A DNA stretch of 64,000 bases from an uncultured Clostridia bacterium. Its GTDB lineage: Bacteria > Bacillota > Clostridia > Christensenellales > CAG-917. A program made the translations under genes and the position numbers. Within the stretch, counting starts at the first letter, position 1; each line of letters begins with the position of its first letter. The stretch lies in contig CALVKR010000001.1 of assembly GCA_944332995.1 (NCBI GenBank), positions 62,001 through 126,000 on the forward strand. Reading direction: 5' to 3'. Below, piece after piece: positions 62,892 through 64,000 of this stretch. A model generated the notes under the pieces. The model did no database searches, was not told the DNA's origin, and saw nothing but the letters and a program-made list of their open reading frames with translations.

Positions 62892-63782
62892 AATTAACTC
62901 CTAACATATAAAATAAAATTTCTACCCCTTTGACGACAACCTTATAATCAAGTATGAAAAACTTAATTTGCAACACGCAAATCAGTTCTTGCAACAACGG
63001 AGCGTAAAACAAAGAACGCCCACAAAATTTGTTTTTTATCAAAGTGTTGCATTTCGGTTGACAAATAAGGTAAAAGTCTGTTATTATCAAAAATAACAAA
63101 GGGTTTTATCGTTTTTTCAATTCCGAGTGAAGAAACGGTCGGACTACCAAAAAAAACCGACGACAAGTCGGTTTTTTATTTTGCAGTTTTTTGACAAAAT
63201 AGAATTTTTAGATTTTAGACAAAACGTAAATTTTTCTTTAAGATAAAACGCAAATTTTTTCATTAAGATAAATCGTAAACTTAATATTTAAGACAAAACA
63301 TAAATTTTTAGATATAATCAAGCTCCGCTTACATTAGACAAGCTATATTTAAATTTAAAAGGAAATATCACGGGATTGCTTTAAATGCCAAAAAATTTTT
63401 ATACCTGCTTTGTATCCACCGCCACTTCTTTTGAGATATTTTTTAAATGCTTTCACCACAATCTATAATTTTAAAAATCCTTCTGTATTTATCAAAGGGA
63501 TAACAACTGTAAAAACGGACAATTAAGCATATAATTTTATAAAAAAAATTGAAAATTTGTAAAAAAATTTTTAACAGACGTTATGGAAACAATTTCCTAA
63601 AACTAACGTATTGACTTTATATTATATATATGTATAATTGATAATATTAAAAACCATATATTGAAATATCTTTAAACGAAAGATAATTTTTAATTTTTGG
63701 CGACATTGAACAAAAGCGTTAAATTATTTTTCGTTTAAAGACGGATAATATCGGTTTTTAAATACAACTCACGGAGGAAAAT
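62892..63782. repeat. Element end region: terminator, 25-bp repeats and phosphoesterase leader
   Basis: A hairpin AAAAAACCGAC / GTCGGTTTTTT lies at 63151-63177. From 63188 to 63312 there are five copies of a 25-bp unit (TTAAGATAAAACGYAAATTTT-type). The promoter of the next gene (63611-63638) follows, and its leader contains the inverted repeat TCTTTAAACGAAA (63669-63681) / TTTCGTTTAAAGA (63729-63741). No convincing gene; small frames on the minus strand at 62881-63166 lack start signals. The right element boundary is probably near 63180. Confidence 0.6.
63611..63638 (+). promoter_or_regulatory. Promoter of the metallophosphoesterase gene
   Basis: TTGACT (63611-63616) and TATAAT (63633-63638) with a 16-base spacer. 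The start codon is 145 bases downstream, leaving room for the inverted repeat in the leader. Confidence 0.75.
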
Positions 63783-64000
63783 ATGAGCAAAACTTTAATA
63801 AAGAATCTGCCTATCGTCCTTGCCGTATTTTTAGCGCTTACCCTCGTCTTTTTGGTAGGCTTTACGGTAAGCACGCAAACGGCGTTTGCCAGCGAGGATT
63901 CGCTGACCGGAATTTCCGAAACGCTTACGATAGCGCAGCTTAGCGATATTCACTACTTCTCGCTTGATTATTGCTATGCGCACTATATCGATAAAAACGG
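63783..64000 (+). CDS. Secreted metallophosphoesterase, partial (3' end outside window)
   Basis: The first 72 codons. A signal sequence (about 1-38, ending TAFASED) is followed by LTIAQLSDIHYF, the DxH motif that opens the calcineurin-like phosphoesterase fold. CGGAGGAAAAT precedes the ATG at 63783. It is probably an exported or surface phosphatase; metal ligands beyond the first motif lie outside the window. Confidence 0.8.
   Translation, partial: MSKTLIKNLPIVLAVFLALTLVFLVGFTVSTQTAFASEDSLTGISETLTIAQLSDIHYFSLDYCYAHYIDKN

Noticed and set aside
62881-63166. Minus-strand frames of 67 and 72 codons beside the element
   Set aside because: They overlap each other and a terminator hairpin, with no Shine-Dalgarno.

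Overview
The window reads as a chromosome segment of an anaerobic, endospore-forming Bacillota (Clostridia-type) organism. Seen directly: a dnaG-rpoD-trmK macromolecular synthesis operon, a germination protease (gpr) divergent from rpsT, a YlbJ-like sporulation membrane protein, a large SRP RNA with an Alu domain, and the order hrcA-grpE-dnaK-dnaJ-prmA-rsmE-mtaB-hinT-rpsU behind a CIRCE operator. The DNA is moderately AT-rich with strongly AT-rich spacers. Genus-level placement is not possible from the sequence alone.

Layout: 1-3202 trmK (partial), rpoD and dnaG on the minus strand; 3461-5222 ylbJ-like gene and a sigma-region-4-like regulator preceded by four phased 11-bp repeats; 5574-12834 a minus-strand run (sugar isomerase-like protein, acyl-CoA synthetase, pseudouridine synthase, rRNA methyltransferase, ileS); 12994-13634 the SRP RNA gene followed by seven tandem hairpins; 13726-17011 pdxK, a divergent murI, gpr and rpsT; 17693-25491 proteins of unknown role (WG-repeat protein, SH3-type surface protein, zinc-ribbon membrane protein, PH-like protein, and a coiled-coil protein ending in a ribosomal-L15-like domain); 25917-29712 a DpnII-type restriction-modification cassette next to tRNA-Ala; 30352-40643 an LCAT-like lipoprotein and the rpsU-to-hrcA heat-shock and translation cluster.

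The most unusual block is 41791-53407, five tightly packed minus-strand genes: an Hsp70-like ATPase, a SNF2-type helicase with about 20 cysteines in its tail, a multi-zinc-finger protein, a 1315-residue membrane protein with about ten MBG/Ig-like repeats, and a small zinc-ribbon protein. I know of no characterised system with this composition, and it is the best candidate here for an undescribed one.

The right end holds tRNA-Thr, a DUF1294 protein, a PAP2 phosphatase, a probable 6S-like RNA and tRNA-Glu. tRNA-Glu is abutted by an AT-rich mobile element (about 56904-63180) carrying a frameshifted serine recombinase, a HUH-type Rep protein, a structured leader RNA, a PD-(D/E)XK nuclease and small unknown genes. 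The window ends in a secreted metallophosphoesterase. At least seven intergenic spacers hold unrelated short tandem-repeat arrays, a striking feature of this genome.
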